Positions 30,896-38,965 of a stretch of 64,000 bases of DNA are shown here, one piece after another. The position numbers were made by a program, and so were the translations under genes. Source of the DNA: Variovorax paradoxus. Its GTDB lineage: Bacteria > Pseudomonadota > Gammaproteobacteria > Burkholderiales > Burkholderiaceae_C. The notes below the pieces were generated by a model. It worked only from the letters and a program-made list of their open reading frames with translations, did no database searches and was not told the origin of the DNA. The stretch lies in contig NZ_JAGGNU010000017.1 in assembly GCF_018614915.1 (NCBI RefSeq), positions 186,001 to 250,000 on the forward strand, given 5' to 3'. The stretch's first letter is position 1. Every line of letters begins with the position of its first letter.

Positions 30896-31941
30896 GCGCC
30901 GCCACGATCGCGAAGCCCGCCAAGGGCGCGAAGGCGAAAGCCCCGACCGCCAGGCCGCTGACGGCCGACGAGATGCTGCGGACCGTGCGCGACGAGTTGC
31001 ACCACGCTGACCGGAAGCTCGAGGCTGCCTACGACGCCGCCGAACCGGGCAGCACGGTCGAAACCATGCTCCGGTTGATCGCACACGATCTGCTGCCCGC
31101 GGCGGTGCGGCCGATTTGCAACGACAACCCGACCAAGGCGGACGCCGAGGCAAGCTATGAAGCCATGTTCGCGCCGCTGGGCGCACTCGAAGCAACCATC
31201 GCGCTCGCGGCTGGCACGGTACTGCATCACACCCTGACCGAAGCCTTCACGGCACTGGACAGCGCGCACACGGCGCTGGACATCTGCGGCGCGCTCACCC
31301 GCGCCCTGCCCGAGCAGACCCCGGACGAAAGGAACTTCCTGCGCGGCCGGGATCTGGCGATTCTGATGTTGAGCCAGGGCCACGAGCTGGACAGCACCGA
31401 CGAAGCCACCGCCCACCGCTTGCACCGCAATGGCAAGCCGCAGAACCGCTTCGCGCGAAGCTATCTGGACGAGCTCATGCAAGAGCCCGCGCTGCTGGAT
31501 GGCTTCGCAGCAGTGCTTTCCGCGGATCTGAGCTCGGGCGACATCTCTGATGCCGAATGCTGGAATCTGCCAATGGCCGAATACGAGGCCGGCGAGATCG
31601 GCGCCGACGGCACCATGGTGGACGACGGCGAAGTGGCTGCGGTGAGCCTCGAGGCACCGGCGCGAGTTGTGCAACGAGTCGAAGCGGCGGTCGACGATGC
31701 CGAGGCAAGGCGCCTGCTGGCATTCGAAGCGAACTTCGAGATCAGCAAGCTGGCCGAGATGGTGAAGAAGCTCACCGATGGCGAGGAAGACCGATCGGTG
31801 TTCCACGGCATCATGAGCCGCATCGAGTTGATGTCGGAAATCGTGTACTTCGCGATGCGGCTCTACAGCTGCTCGGATGAAGAAGAAGGCCCCCCCACGA
31901 TGGAGAAGCTCGAACGCGCGTTCAAAGGGATGATGCCGTGA
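30892..31941 (+). CDS. Hypothetical early protein (349 aa)
   Basis: ATG 30892 overlaps the previous stop. The N-terminus is Lys/Ala-rich (KPAKGAKAKAPTARPLTADE). Most of the rest is helical, with TVRDELHHADRKLEAAYDAA, then ALEATIALAAGTVLHHTLTE. The C-terminal region has MVKKLTDGEEDRSVFHGIMS and ends LERAFKGMMP. Its helical make-up and basic disordered head resemble its two neighbours, so the three may be distant relatives or act together. No family was recognised. Confidence 0.6.
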   Translation: MSAATIAKPAKGAKAKAPTARPLTADEMLRTVRDELHHADRKLEAAYDAAEPGSTVETMLRLIAHDLLPAAVRPICNDNPTKADAEASYEAMFAPLGALEATIALAAGTVLHHTLTEAFTALDSAHTALDICGALTRALPEQTPDERNFLRGRDLAILMLSQGHELDSTDEATAHRLHRNGKPQNRFARSYLDELMQEPALLDGFAAVLSADLSSGDISDAECWNLPMAEYEAGEIGADGTMVDDGEVAAVSLEAPARVVQRVEAAVDDAEARRLLAFEANFEISKLAEMVKKLTDGEEDRSVFHGIMSRIELMSEIVYFAMRLYSCSDEEEGPPTMEKLERAFKGMMP

Positions 31942-32423
31942 GCGCCGTAATCGACAGGCCGCGCACGCCGGCAAAGCGTGCCACCGCCACGGCGCCGGCC
32001 GCGCCCACCGCGGCTCAGCAGCCCCAGCGAACGACGGCGGCACTCACCGTCCAGCAGTGCGACAGGTTCACTTCGGACCTTTCGGCCGTCGCGGCGGTGA
32101 TCACCATGCTGCAAATGGTGTTCCTCGGCGATTGCGAGATCGAAAAGCCCCAGGAAAGCGGCGCCATGGGAGCGCTGCAGTTCGTTCAACGCACCTTGGA
32201 ATCGCTGAAGGAAGAGGCGCAAGAGATCGAAGCCCCACTCGACGAGCTCTATTGGGGCATCCACTTTGCGTCATCGCTCGCGGATCTGCTCGATGCCCAC
32301 CAGTGGGCGGAAGGCTACGCATGGAGCCTCAGCGAAGAATTCTTGGTGAACTACCTCACGGGCATTGACTCCAGCGTCGAGCGTGCCCGTGCAGCCCTGC
32401 GCAGTATCGAGGTGCCAGCATGA
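31938..32423 (+). CDS. Hypothetical early protein (161 aa)
   Basis: GTG 31938 overlaps the previous stop (GTGA). A basic, Ala/Pro/Thr-rich head (residues 1-35) precedes a helical domain (LSAVAAVITMLQMVFLGD, then APLDELYWGIHFASSLADLL, then WAEGYAWSLSEEFLVNYLTG). It is the third of the uncharacterised trio, and its stop overlaps the RNase H start. No family was recognised. Confidence 0.6.
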   Translation: MSAVIDRPRTPAKRATATAPAAPTAAQQPQRTTAALTVQQCDRFTSDLSAVAAVITMLQMVFLGDCEIEKPQESGAMGALQFVQRTLESLKEEAQEIEAPLDELYWGIHFASSLADLLDAHQWAEGYAWSLSEEFLVNYLTGIDSSVERARAALRSIEVPA

Positions 32424-32869
32424 TCGAGATCTACACGGACGGCTCCTGCTGGCCAAACCCCAGCAGCAACGGCGGATGGAGCTTCGTCGCCTACCAAGAC
32501 GGGCGCGAGATCCACACCGCGAGCGGCGCGGCCAACACGCACACGACCAACAATCGCATGGAGATGACTGCCATGCTGCGCGCCCTGATGTGGCTCGGCG
32601 AGCGGCGCGGGTGCATCCACAGCGACAGCCAGCTTGTCGTCTTCGGGATGAATTCGTGGTGCAAGGCCTGGCAGCGCCGCGGCTGGCAGCGCAAGGACAA
32701 GGCGAAGGGCTTGGTGCCCGTCGTAAACGCCGACTTGTGGCAGGTGATGATGATCGCGAAGATGCCCCAGCACACCATCAAGTGGGTGAAGGGGCACGCT
32801 GGCAACCGCGGCAACGAGCGGGCCGACGAGCTCGCCGAGGCCGCGCGGCGCACAGGGGTCGCTGCATGA
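32420..32869 (+). CDS. rnhA: Ribonuclease HI
   Basis: A 149-aa RNase HI with all catalytic residues: D7 in IEIYTDGSC, E48 in NNRMEMTAM, D69 in HSDSQLV and D136 in NERADELA. The substrate-handling KGHAGN loop (K124-N129) is also present. It removes RNA from RNA-DNA hybrids, here probably primers or R-loops during phage replication. It sits in the plus-strand arm, away from the primase-helicase. It is a phage copy, not the host rnhA locus. ATG 32420 overlaps the previous stop. Confidence 0.88.
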   Translation: MIEIYTDGSCWPNPSSNGGWSFVAYQDGREIHTASGAANTHTTNNRMEMTAMLRALMWLGERRGCIHSDSQLVVFGMNSWCKAWQRRGWQRKDKAKGLVPVVNADLWQVMMIAKMPQHTIKWVKGHAGNRGNERADELAEAARRTGVAA

Positions 32870-33240
32870 GCGCGCAGCACACCGTCGACGCCGGCATCGA
32901 GATGTCTATCCGCATTGGCCAGCGCGTCCGCCATCAGGACTACAAGGGCCAGCGCGTCACCGGCACGGTGCAGGGCATTGCGGTCGAAGGGCGCGAACTC
33001 ATGGCTCTGATCGCACTCGATCGGCCGATCATCATTCCAGCGAGCGAAGGCTGCCGCGAAATTCAAATTCACACGCAGCGCGTTCCGGCACATGAAGTTG
33101 CGCCGTTCGACGAGCGCGAAGAACTCATTGCCGAAATGCTGGAAGCGCTGCGGGGCGTCGTGCGCGTTGCCGACAGAGCAACAGACGAGTTCGACGCTGC
33201 GCGCGCCGCCATCGCCAAGGCCACCGGGTGCGGAGCATGA
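32866..33240 (+). CDS. Hypothetical protein with small beta-barrel-like N-terminus (124 aa)
   Basis: ATG 32866 overlaps the RNase H stop (ATGA). Residues 13-70 read as a KOW/SH3-like barrel (RIGQRVRHQDYKGQRVTGTV, then ELMALIALDRPIIIPAS). The rest is a helix rich in Glu/Ala (EELIAEMLEALRGVVRVAD). A nucleic-acid or protein-binding role is a guess from the barrel. Confidence 0.6.
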   Translation: MSAQHTVDAGIEMSIRIGQRVRHQDYKGQRVTGTVQGIAVEGRELMALIALDRPIIIPASEGCREIQIHTQRVPAHEVAPFDEREELIAEMLEALRGVVRVADRATDEFDAARAAIAKATGCGA

Positions 33241-33869
33241 CCGAGATCGTCGACGTGCAACAGATCATCTACGCGCTGGAGCGCGCGGAGCGCAGCCTGA
33301 CGGCGCACGCTGATCGGCTGTCCCGCGAACGCGACTACAGCGCCGAGTTCCCAGCGGAAGATGCGGCCCGCATGCGCGAAGCGATTGCGCTCCTGCAGGC
33401 CGAGCCCAGCGAAGCAACGTTGGTTTGCTACGAGGCTTACCAGGTCGTCGGCTCCCTGCTCTCCGACATCGGCCAGTTCCACACGGACAGCGCGAGCAAG
33501 ATTCTGGACAACCTGAGCCAGGCCAAGCTGATGCACAAGGACGTGCTTCCGTGGGCGTCGCTCGCATCCCGTGCGCAGCTCACCGAAGGCAAGATCGAAG
33601 ACATCATCAACGGTCTGCCCGGCGGGCTGGACGGCTACTTGAAGACATGGGGCTGGCTGAACTTCGCTCGTGAGATCGAGAAGGTCCTGGGCTGGGCCTG
33701 GCGCCCCGAGTTCGACGCGGTCAGCCCCAAGCAGGAGGCGCTCGCGATTCAGTTCTGCCGGGAGATCGAGGGAGGGCGCGTGATGAAGGGCCAAGCGCCC
33801 GATTCCGACCGCCTGCTGGAGATGGCACAGGCGCTGTACGAGGCCGAGCGGGAGGACATGGCGCCGTGA
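33237..33869 (+). CDS. Hypothetical early protein (210 aa)
   Basis: ATG 33237 overlaps the previous stop (ATGA). The sequence is mostly helical (DVQQIIYALERAERSLTAHA, then EDAARMREAIALLQAE, then YEAYQVVGSLLSDIGQFHTD), with a Trp-rich stretch (LKTWGWLNFAREIEKVLGWA) and an acidic C-terminus. It has no known motif. It is followed with overlap by the DUF4224-like gene. Confidence 0.55.
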   Translation: MTEIVDVQQIIYALERAERSLTAHADRLSRERDYSAEFPAEDAARMREAIALLQAEPSEATLVCYEAYQVVGSLLSDIGQFHTDSASKILDNLSQAKLMHKDVLPWASLASRAQLTEGKIEDIINGLPGGLDGYLKTWGWLNFAREIEKVLGWAWRPEFDAVSPKQEALAIQFCREIEGGRVMKGQAPDSDRLLEMAQALYEAEREDMAP

Positions 33870-34099
33870 GCCCCAGTCTCGAGCTCGACGACGAAGAGCT
33901 GCGCCGGATCACCCGCCGCAAACAGCCGGCCGCGCAGGCGCGCTTTCTGGCCGCCATGCGCGTGCCGTACCGGCGCCGGTGCGATGGCACCCTGCTGGTC
34001 GGCCGCACGGCCATGGAGCAGGCTATGCTCGGCGCCCAGCCGCCCGCCACCGCTGAAACGGTCGACGATGCCGGCATTCAATGGAAGGTCACCCGATGA
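33866..34099 (+). CDS. DUF4224-like small protein upstream of integrase (77 aa)
   Basis: GTG 33866 overlaps the previous stop (GTGA). The sequence LDDEELRRITRRKQPAAQAR, then FLAAMRVPYRRRCDGTLLV, is the usual DUF4224 pattern. Such genes are found just before tyrosine integrase genes in beta- and gamma-proteobacterial prophages and may have an excisionase-like or DNA-binding role. Its stop overlaps the integrase ATG, so the two are translated together. Confidence 0.75.
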   Translation: MSPSLELDDEELRRITRRKQPAAQARFLAAMRVPYRRRCDGTLLVGRTAMEQAMLGAQPPATAETVDDAGIQWKVTR

Positions 34100-35127
34100 G
34101 CCGCCCCCGCGATCACGCATCCGCATCTGGCCTCCTGCCCCGCATGGAGGCCAGGCCGCTCAAGGACGGCGGGTTTTCGTACCGGTATCACCCGATGGGC
34201 GGGAAACCGGTCTCGCTCGGCCGCGACAAGGCCCAGGCCCTGCAGAAGGTGCTGGACATGAACGGCCGGGCCAGCGATCACGGCACCGTCGGCCGGCTCT
34301 GGCGCCTGTACGAGGCAAGCCCCGACTTCAAGCGCCTGGCCGACACCACGAAAGCCCAGTACCGGGACAACTGGGAAGAGCTCAAGAAGCTGTTCGACAA
34401 GGCCATCGCCTCAGCCGTCAAGCCGCCACACATCGCACGCTACCTGCGCACCGAGCGCGCTGCCGCGCCGATCGTGGCGAACCGCGAGGTGGCGGTGCTG
34501 TCGAACCTGTTCAACCTGGCGGTGGAGTTGGGCGAGATCGAGCGCAACCCCTGCAAGGAGGTTCGTCGCAACCCGGAAGAGGCGCGCGACCGCCTTGTCG
34601 AAAAGAAAGAGTTCGAACCATTCGTAGCGTGGGCGCTACAGCAGGGCCCGAGCGCCGTCGTGCTCACCAGCATGGCCCAGTTCGCCGCCCTGGCCGGCAA
34701 CCGGCGCGCGGAGTTCCTGCGCCTGCACTGGCCCCAGGTCGACGAAGAGGTGATCAGGCTTCAGCGCGCCAAGCAGCGGGGAAAGAAATCGAAGCGGGAA
34801 TTGGTCGGCATCAGCAACGCTCTGAAGGAGGTGCTGGACCGGATGCGCGCCATTGAAGGCTATTCGCCAATGGGCGCCGTATTCCGCGCACCGCGCACCG
34901 GCAATCCGTATTCGGAGAGCGGTTTTAAAGCGATGTGGGCGCGGCTGATGGCAAAGGCGCTGAAAAAAGAGATCGTGAAAGAGCGATTCACATTTCACGA
35001 TCTGCGCGGGCACTACACGACGTACTTCAAACTCCAATTCGGCGAGTTGCCCGAATTGCATGCCGATCCGAAGACGACGGCTGGTGTGTACGAACGCAGC
35101 CGCGAGGTGCGGCGCCTGGCGCTCTGA
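34096..35127 (+). CDS. int: Tyrosine-recombinase integrase
   Basis: A 343-aa tyrosine recombinase. ATG 34096 overlaps the DUF4224-like stop (ATGA). The N-terminal part has an arm-binding-type domain (KDGGFSYRYHPMGGKPVSLG) and a core-binding helical domain. In the catalytic domain the first Arg lies in LAGNRRAEFLRLHW, the HxxR in FTFHDLRGHYTTYF and the Tyr nucleophile in TTAGVYERSREV. The gene points toward tRNA-His 68 bases away, so it probably integrates at that tRNA's 3' end. The usual second His/Trp box (GHS-type) is replaced by an ADPKTTAGVYER-like stretch. Confidence 0.88.
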   Translation: MSRPRDHASASGLLPRMEARPLKDGGFSYRYHPMGGKPVSLGRDKAQALQKVLDMNGRASDHGTVGRLWRLYEASPDFKRLADTTKAQYRDNWEELKKLFDKAIASAVKPPHIARYLRTERAAAPIVANREVAVLSNLFNLAVELGEIERNPCKEVRRNPEEARDRLVEKKEFEPFVAWALQQGPSAVVLTSMAQFAALAGNRRAEFLRLHWPQVDEEVIRLQRAKQRGKKSKRELVGISNALKEVLDRMRAIEGYSPMGAVFRAPRTGNPYSESGFKAMWARLMAKALKKEIVKERFTFHDLRGHYTTYFKLQFGELPELHADPKTTAGVYERSREVRRLAL

Positions 35128-35145
35128 ATTCCCAATTTGGGAATT
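35127..35145. repeat. Perfect 9-bp inverted repeat between int and tRNA-His
   Basis: AATTCCCAA-T-TTGGGAATT begins on the last base of the int stop codon. It is AT-rich, has no following T-run and lies 50 bases from the tRNA end. An integrase or host-factor binding site in the attachment region is more likely than a terminator. Confidence 0.7.
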
Positions 35146-35194
35146 TGGCGCACTTCGCGCTACCGTTTTGATAGCAGGGAAGTGGCGTGGATGT

Positions 35195-35271
35195 TGGGGT
35201 GGCTGATGGGACTCGAACCCACGACGACCAGAATCACAATCTGGGACTCTACCAGCTGAGCTACAGCCACC
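35195..35271 (-). tRNA. tRNA-His (GTG anticodon)
   Basis: A minus-strand cloverleaf with acceptor GGTGGCT/AGCCACC including the G at position -1, D-loop AGCTCAGCTGGTAGAG, anticodon GTG in ATTGTGATT, and T-arm GTGGGTTCGAGTCCCAT. CCA is encoded at 35197-35195. Its 3' end faces the integrase and is the likely attachment target; the tRNA remains intact after integration. Confidence 0.95.
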
Positions 35272-35300
35272 ACAGAGCCTGCAATTGTAGCGGCAAAAAA

Positions 35301-37214
35301 CTAGCGTCCGCCGGCAACGATCGGATCACTTGGCTTCGGCACCAGGATCTCCGCCTTGAACTTGCTCTTCAACAGGTCGTAGTACGCCGCACTCTCCGCC
35401 GCAGCCGCCGCCTGGGCGAACTGCGCAATCTCCTGCTGCGCAGCCTCGGGCGCGGGCGGCGTCCGCGGCACCGTCTTGTTGGTCCGCACGATCGCATAGC
35501 CCTGCGCGCCGAGATCGACGCCAACCAGCGACGGAAGCTTGGCCGGATCGGCGCGCAAAGCGCTCTCGATGATGGGCGCCGGCTGCGATTGTGTTTCGAG
35601 CCGCGAAACCGTCACCGGCGCACCAACGCTCGCGTTGGCCGGCGTGGCCTGCCAGGCTGCGAGCTTGGCCTCGCCTTCGGCTTTGGCGAGCGCGGCGGCG
35701 CGCTCGCTGACAAGCTGGGCACGAACCTTGTCCTTGACCTCTTCGAACGGCAGCGCCCGCGCGGGTGCGTATTGCGTCACGCGTCCCGATGCGAGCTGGT
35801 TGGGCCCGATCTCGGTTGCCGCGGTGTTGTGCTTGCGCTCGAGCGAATCGGCGGCGAACAGCGCGTTCAGGAAATTGCGGTTTGCCAATGCACCCGCAGC
35901 GCCTGGCGCCGGGGTGCGGCCGACATTGCTCGCGGTCTGGATAGTCAGCTTCAGCTTCTCGGCCGCCGGCTTCAGGCTGTCGGGCTGCTGGTAGACGATG
36001 TCGGTAAAGCTCTCGGCCGCTTTGGCGAATTCCTGTGTGGCTTGCTGGCCGCGCACTTCGTTCTCGATGGCAGCGCGCGCCTGCTCGAAAGACTGCACCA
36101 CCGCAGGCTTGATGTCGTTGAGCTGAATGATGTGATAGCCGAACTCGGTCTCGACGATGTCGCTGAGCTCGCCTTTCTTGAGCGCGAACATGGCGTCTTC
36201 GAAAGGCTTGACCATGGCGCCGCGCGTCACGAAATCGAGGTCGCCGCCCTTTTCCGCCGACCCGGGATCTTGCGAATTCTTGCGCGCGAGCTCGGCAAAA
36301 GTGTTGGGCGCCTTCTTGGCTTCGGCCAGCAACTGCTGCGCCTTGGCACGCGCCTTCTCGCGCTCGGCGGCAGGCGCACTCGCGGGGGCACTGATCAGGA
36401 TGTGGCTGGCGCGGCGTTCTTCCTTGGTGCCGAAGCGCGCGGCGTTCTGATCGTAGTAGCTGCGGAGATCGGCCTCGTTGATCGCGATGTTCTTTTTTGC
36501 TGCCTCGAGGTCGAGCACAAGGAATTCGATGCTCGCCTGCTCCGGCATCTGGAACTGCGCGACATGCTGCTTGTAGTAGGCCTCGAGGTCGGCATCGCTC
36601 ACACTGACCTTCGACGCGAACTCGCCGGGATTAAAACGCGCGACCTGCACTTCGCGGCGGTCATAGAAGGCATTGAGCGTGGCCGCGGCCTGGGCGGGCG
36701 TGGCGAACGCCGTGCCCGAAACGCCCAGCAATACCTGCTGCGTCGCCAGGTCGGCACGCACCGACGCTTCGTACTGTTCGGGCGTGCGGCCCGTTGCACG
36801 CATGAAGCGTTCGCGATCGAACTTGCCGTCGGCCGTGCGGAAAGAAGCGAGGCCCGTGTCTTCAGCGAACAAGCGCGAGAGCCGCTCCTCGGACACTGTC
36901 ATGTTCGACTTCGATGCCGCTGCCGCGAGTACGCGATCGCGCACCATGCGCTCCAGCGTGGTGTAGCGGGCAGCGTCCGAATCGAGCAGGCCTGGCTCGA
37001 TGTTGGGTGCCTGCTGCCGGATCCTGTCGACTTCGTTGCGGTGCTGCGCATCCCATTCGGGCCGGGTGATGTCGGCGCCGGCAACCCGCGCCACCTTCTC
37101 TCCCTGGCCACCGCCCTGGTACCGATCGACGCCGAACAGCACGAACGACGGAATGATCAGCAAGAACAAGAGCACCATGATGACCTTGTTGTACTTGCGG
37201 AAGGAATCAAACAT
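35301..37214 (-). CDS. ppiD: PpiD/SurA-type periplasmic folding chaperone (peptidylprolyl isomerase)
   Basis: A 637-aa inner-membrane-anchored chaperone. ATG 37214 starts [19 protein letters not shown]; an upstream ATG 12 codons earlier would spoil the N-terminal anchor. The transmembrane helix is at about 12-30. A SurA_N-like domain follows ([20 protein letters not shown]). The parvulin domain spans about residues 255-350 ([17 protein letters not shown], then [19 protein letters not shown], then [13 protein letters not shown]), followed by a long helical C-terminal region. It helps outer-membrane and exported proteins fold. It lies between tRNA-His and tRNA-Val, as in related genomes. Confidence 0.88.
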   Translation of the reverse strand: MFDSFRKYNKVIMVLLFLLIIPSFVLFGVDRYQGGGQGEKVARVAGADITRPEWDAQHRNEVDRIRQQAPNIEPGLLDSDAARYTTLERMVRDRVLAAAASKSNMTVSEERLSRLFAEDTGLASFRTADGKFDRERFMRATGRTPEQYEASVRADLATQQVLLGVSGTAFATPAQAAATLNAFYDRREVQVARFNPGEFASKVSVSDADLEAYYKQHVAQFQMPEQASIEFLVLDLEAAKKNIAINEADLRSYYDQNAARFGTKEERRASHILISAPASAPAAEREKARAKAQQLLAEAKKAPNTFAELARKNSQDPGSAEKGGDLDFVTRGAMVKPFEDAMFALKKGELSDIVETEFGYHIIQLNDIKPAVVQSFEQARAAIENEVRGQQATQEFAKAAESFTDIVYQQPDSLKPAAEKLKLTIQTASNVGRTPAPGAAGALANRNFLNALFAADSLERKHNTAATEIGPNQLASGRVTQYAPARALPFEEVKDKVRAQLVSERAAALAKAEGEAKLAAWQATPANASVGAPVTVSRLETQSQPAPIIESALRADPAKLPSLVGVDLGAQGYAIVRTNKTVPRTPPAPEAAQQEIAQFAQAAAAAESAAYYDLLKSKFKAEILVPKPSDPIVAGGR

Positions 37215-37288
37215 GCTTGGACACTCTCTGCGGGATGAACGAAACAGCAAACAAAAAAGGCGAACTGACTGTTCGCCTTTGCATCGGG

Positions 37289-37364
37289 TGGTGGGTGCTG
37301 AGGGGTTCGAACCCCCGACCTACGCCTTGTAAGGGCGCCGCTCTACCAGCTGAGCTAAGCACCC
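37289..37364 (-). tRNA. tRNA-Val (TAC anticodon)
   Basis: A minus-strand cloverleaf with acceptor GGGTGCT/AGCACCC, D-loop TAGCTCAGCTGGTAGAGC, anticodon TAC in CTTACAAG, and T-arm CGGGGGTTCGAACCCCT. CCA is encoded at 37291-37289. It lies just upstream of ppiD and downstream of the HU gene on the same strand. Confidence 0.95.
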
Positions 37365-37380
37365 CACCGGGAACAGTGTC

Positions 37381-37653
37381 TCAGTTCAGCGCGTCTTTCA
37401 GCGCCTTGCCGGGACGGAACTTCGGGATCTTGGCGGCCTTGATTTTAATCGCGTCCCCGGTGCGCGGATTGCGGCCGGTGCGCGCAGCGCGTTTGCCGAC
37501 TGCAAAGGTACCGAAACCGACGAGCGACACGGAGCCACCCTTCTTGAGCGTTGTCCGAATGGCGCCGATGGTCGATTCGAGTGCGCGCGTGGCAGCAGCT
37601 TTGGAGATGTCGGCGTTTTTTGCGATGTGCTCAATCAGTTCGGTTTTGTTCAC
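37381..37653 (-). CDS. hupB: DNA-binding protein HU
   Basis: A 90-aa HU subunit. GTG 37653 begins (M)[19 protein letters not shown] behind an AAGGGG ribosome site; longer in-frame starts are ruled out by the universal HU N-terminus. The beta-arm signature [18 protein letters not shown] and the following [14 protein letters not shown] block are intact. It bends and compacts DNA as a dimer and can assist phage integration and replication. It is transcribed toward tRNA-Val. The 226-base interval upstream (37654-37879) shows no gene I can support and probably holds its promoter. Confidence 0.95.
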   Translation of the reverse strand: MNKTELIEHIAKNADISKAAATRALESTIGAIRTTLKKGGSVSLVGFGTFAVGKRAARTGRNPRTGDAIKIKAAKIPKFRPGKALKDALN

Positions 37654-37879
37654 AAGGGCCCCTTGCAGGAAAAATTGTTGATCGGGTAACGTCAGAAGCA
37701 ATGCCGGCCCCATGACGTTGCCATGGGGTGTGGCGAATGAAAAAGGATGGCAGTTCTGACGCGCCGGCAGCGCACTGCCGACAAGGATTACAACCACTGG
37801 TCCACGGGGTGTCAATACGACACCCGCCCGTGCAAACCAGCGAGGACCGCGATTTTAGTGGTGTTTCGCGCAGCTCTTT

Positions 37880-38965
37880 TCAAAGCGCTTGTGCGACCGC
37901 ACGACCCAGGTCGGCAGTGCATGCGCTGCCGCCGATGTCAGGCGTGCGCGGTGCGCCGCTCGCGGGCGCCAGTACTTTCTCGATCGCCGACAGGATCGCA
38001 TCGTGCGCAGCCTTGTGGCCCAGGAACTCCAGCATCATCGCGCCGCACCAGATCTGGCCGATCGGATTGGCGACGCCCTTGCCGGCGATGTCCGGCGCCG
38101 AGCCGTGCACCGGCTCGAACAGCGAGGGGGTGGTGCGATCCGGATTGAGGTTCGCGCTCGGCGCGATGCCGATCGTGCCGGTGCATGCAGGGCCGAGGTC
38201 GGACAGGATGTCGCCGAACAGATTGCTCGCCACCACGACGTCGAAGAAGTCTGGCCGCTGCACGAAGTGCGCCGTCAGGATGTCGATGTGGAACTTGTCG
38301 AGCTTGATCTCCGGATAGTTCTTCGCCATTGCCGCGACACGCTCGTCCCAGTACGGCATGGTGATCGAGATGCCGTTGGACTTGGTCGCGCTGGTGAGGT
38401 GCTTTCTCGGTCGCGACTGCGCGAGCTCGAAGGCGAACTTGAGCACGCGGTCCACGCCGACGCGCGACATCACGGTCTCCTGGACGACGATCTCGCGCGC
38501 CGTCCCTTCGTACATGCGCCCGCCGATGCTGGAGTATTCGCCCTCGGTGTTCTCGCGCACGATGTACATGTCGATCTCGCCGGGCTGCCGCGGCGTGCCG
38601 TCTCGCCGCACCACCGGCGCCACGATGCCCGGCATCAGGCGCGCGGGGCGCAGGTTGATGTACTGGTCGAACTCGCGGCGAAACAGCAGCAGGGAACCCC
38701 AGAGCGAAACATGGTCCGGAATCTTCTCGGGCCAGCCGACCGCGCCGAAGTAGATGGCATCGTGGCCGCCGATCTGGTCTTTCCAGTCGTCCGGCAGCAT
38801 CTTGCCGTGCTTCTCGCAGTAGTCCCAGCTCGAAAAATCGAAGTGGTCGAAATGCAGGTCGATGCCGAACTTGCGCGCTGCGGCATCGAGCACACGCAAT
38901 CCTTCGGGCATGGTTTCCTTGCCGATGCCGTCGCCGGCAATGACTGCGATTCGTTGCGTGCTCAT
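37880..38965 (-). CDS. ttuC: Tartrate dehydrogenase/decarboxylase-like (beta-decarboxylating dehydrogenase)
   Basis: A 361-aa member of the isocitrate/isopropylmalate/tartrate dehydrogenase family. The N-terminal strand is RIAVIAGDGIGKETMPEGLR. The substrate-loop Arg residues are in SLLLFRREFDQYINLRPARL. YIVRENTEGEYSSIGG holds the catalytic Tyr region, and DVVVASNLFGDILSDLGPA holds the metal-binding Asp residues. The C-terminal EPVHGSAPDIAGKGVANPIG binds NAD. WPEKIPDHVSLWGS is typical of tartrate dehydrogenases rather than LeuB. ATG 38965 overlaps the stop of the dehalogenase-like hydrolase (ATGA). Substrate choice among tartrate, malate and related diacids is not certain. Confidence 0.85.
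   Translation of the reverse strand: MSTQRIAVIAGDGIGKETMPEGLRVLDAAARKFGIDLHFDHFDFSSWDYCEKHGKMLPDDWKDQIGGHDAIYFGAVGWPEKIPDHVSLWGSLLLFRREFDQYINLRPARLMPGIVAPVVRRDGTPRQPGEIDMYIVRENTEGEYSSIGGRMYEGTAREIVVQETVMSRVGVDRVLKFAFELAQSRPRKHLTSATKSNGISITMPYWDERVAAMAKNYPEIKLDKFHIDILTAHFVQRPDFFDVVVASNLFGDILSDLGPACTGTIGIAPSANLNPDRTTPSLFEPVHGSAPDIAGKGVANPIGQIWCGAMMLEFLGHKAAHDAILSAIEKVLAPASGAPRTPDIGGSACTADLGRAVAQAL

Larger units (their letters stand above)
1..35194. mobile_element. Temperate podovirus-like prophage, left end outside the window
   Basis: A contiguous block of phage genes runs from the left edge to the integrase at 34096-35127 and stops at the 3' end of tRNA-His. Lytic head and tail genes, replication genes, Cro, CII-like and repressor genes, a Q-like gene and an integrase are all present and look intact. 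The modular order is lambdoid, while the head genes (SU10-type capsid, portal of about 790 aa, adaptor, nozzle, ejection proteins, no tape measure) are podovirus-like. Lysis genes and the distal attachment site are not visible and should lie to the left. The exact right boundary depends on the att core, which cannot be fixed without the other junction. Confidence 0.95.
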
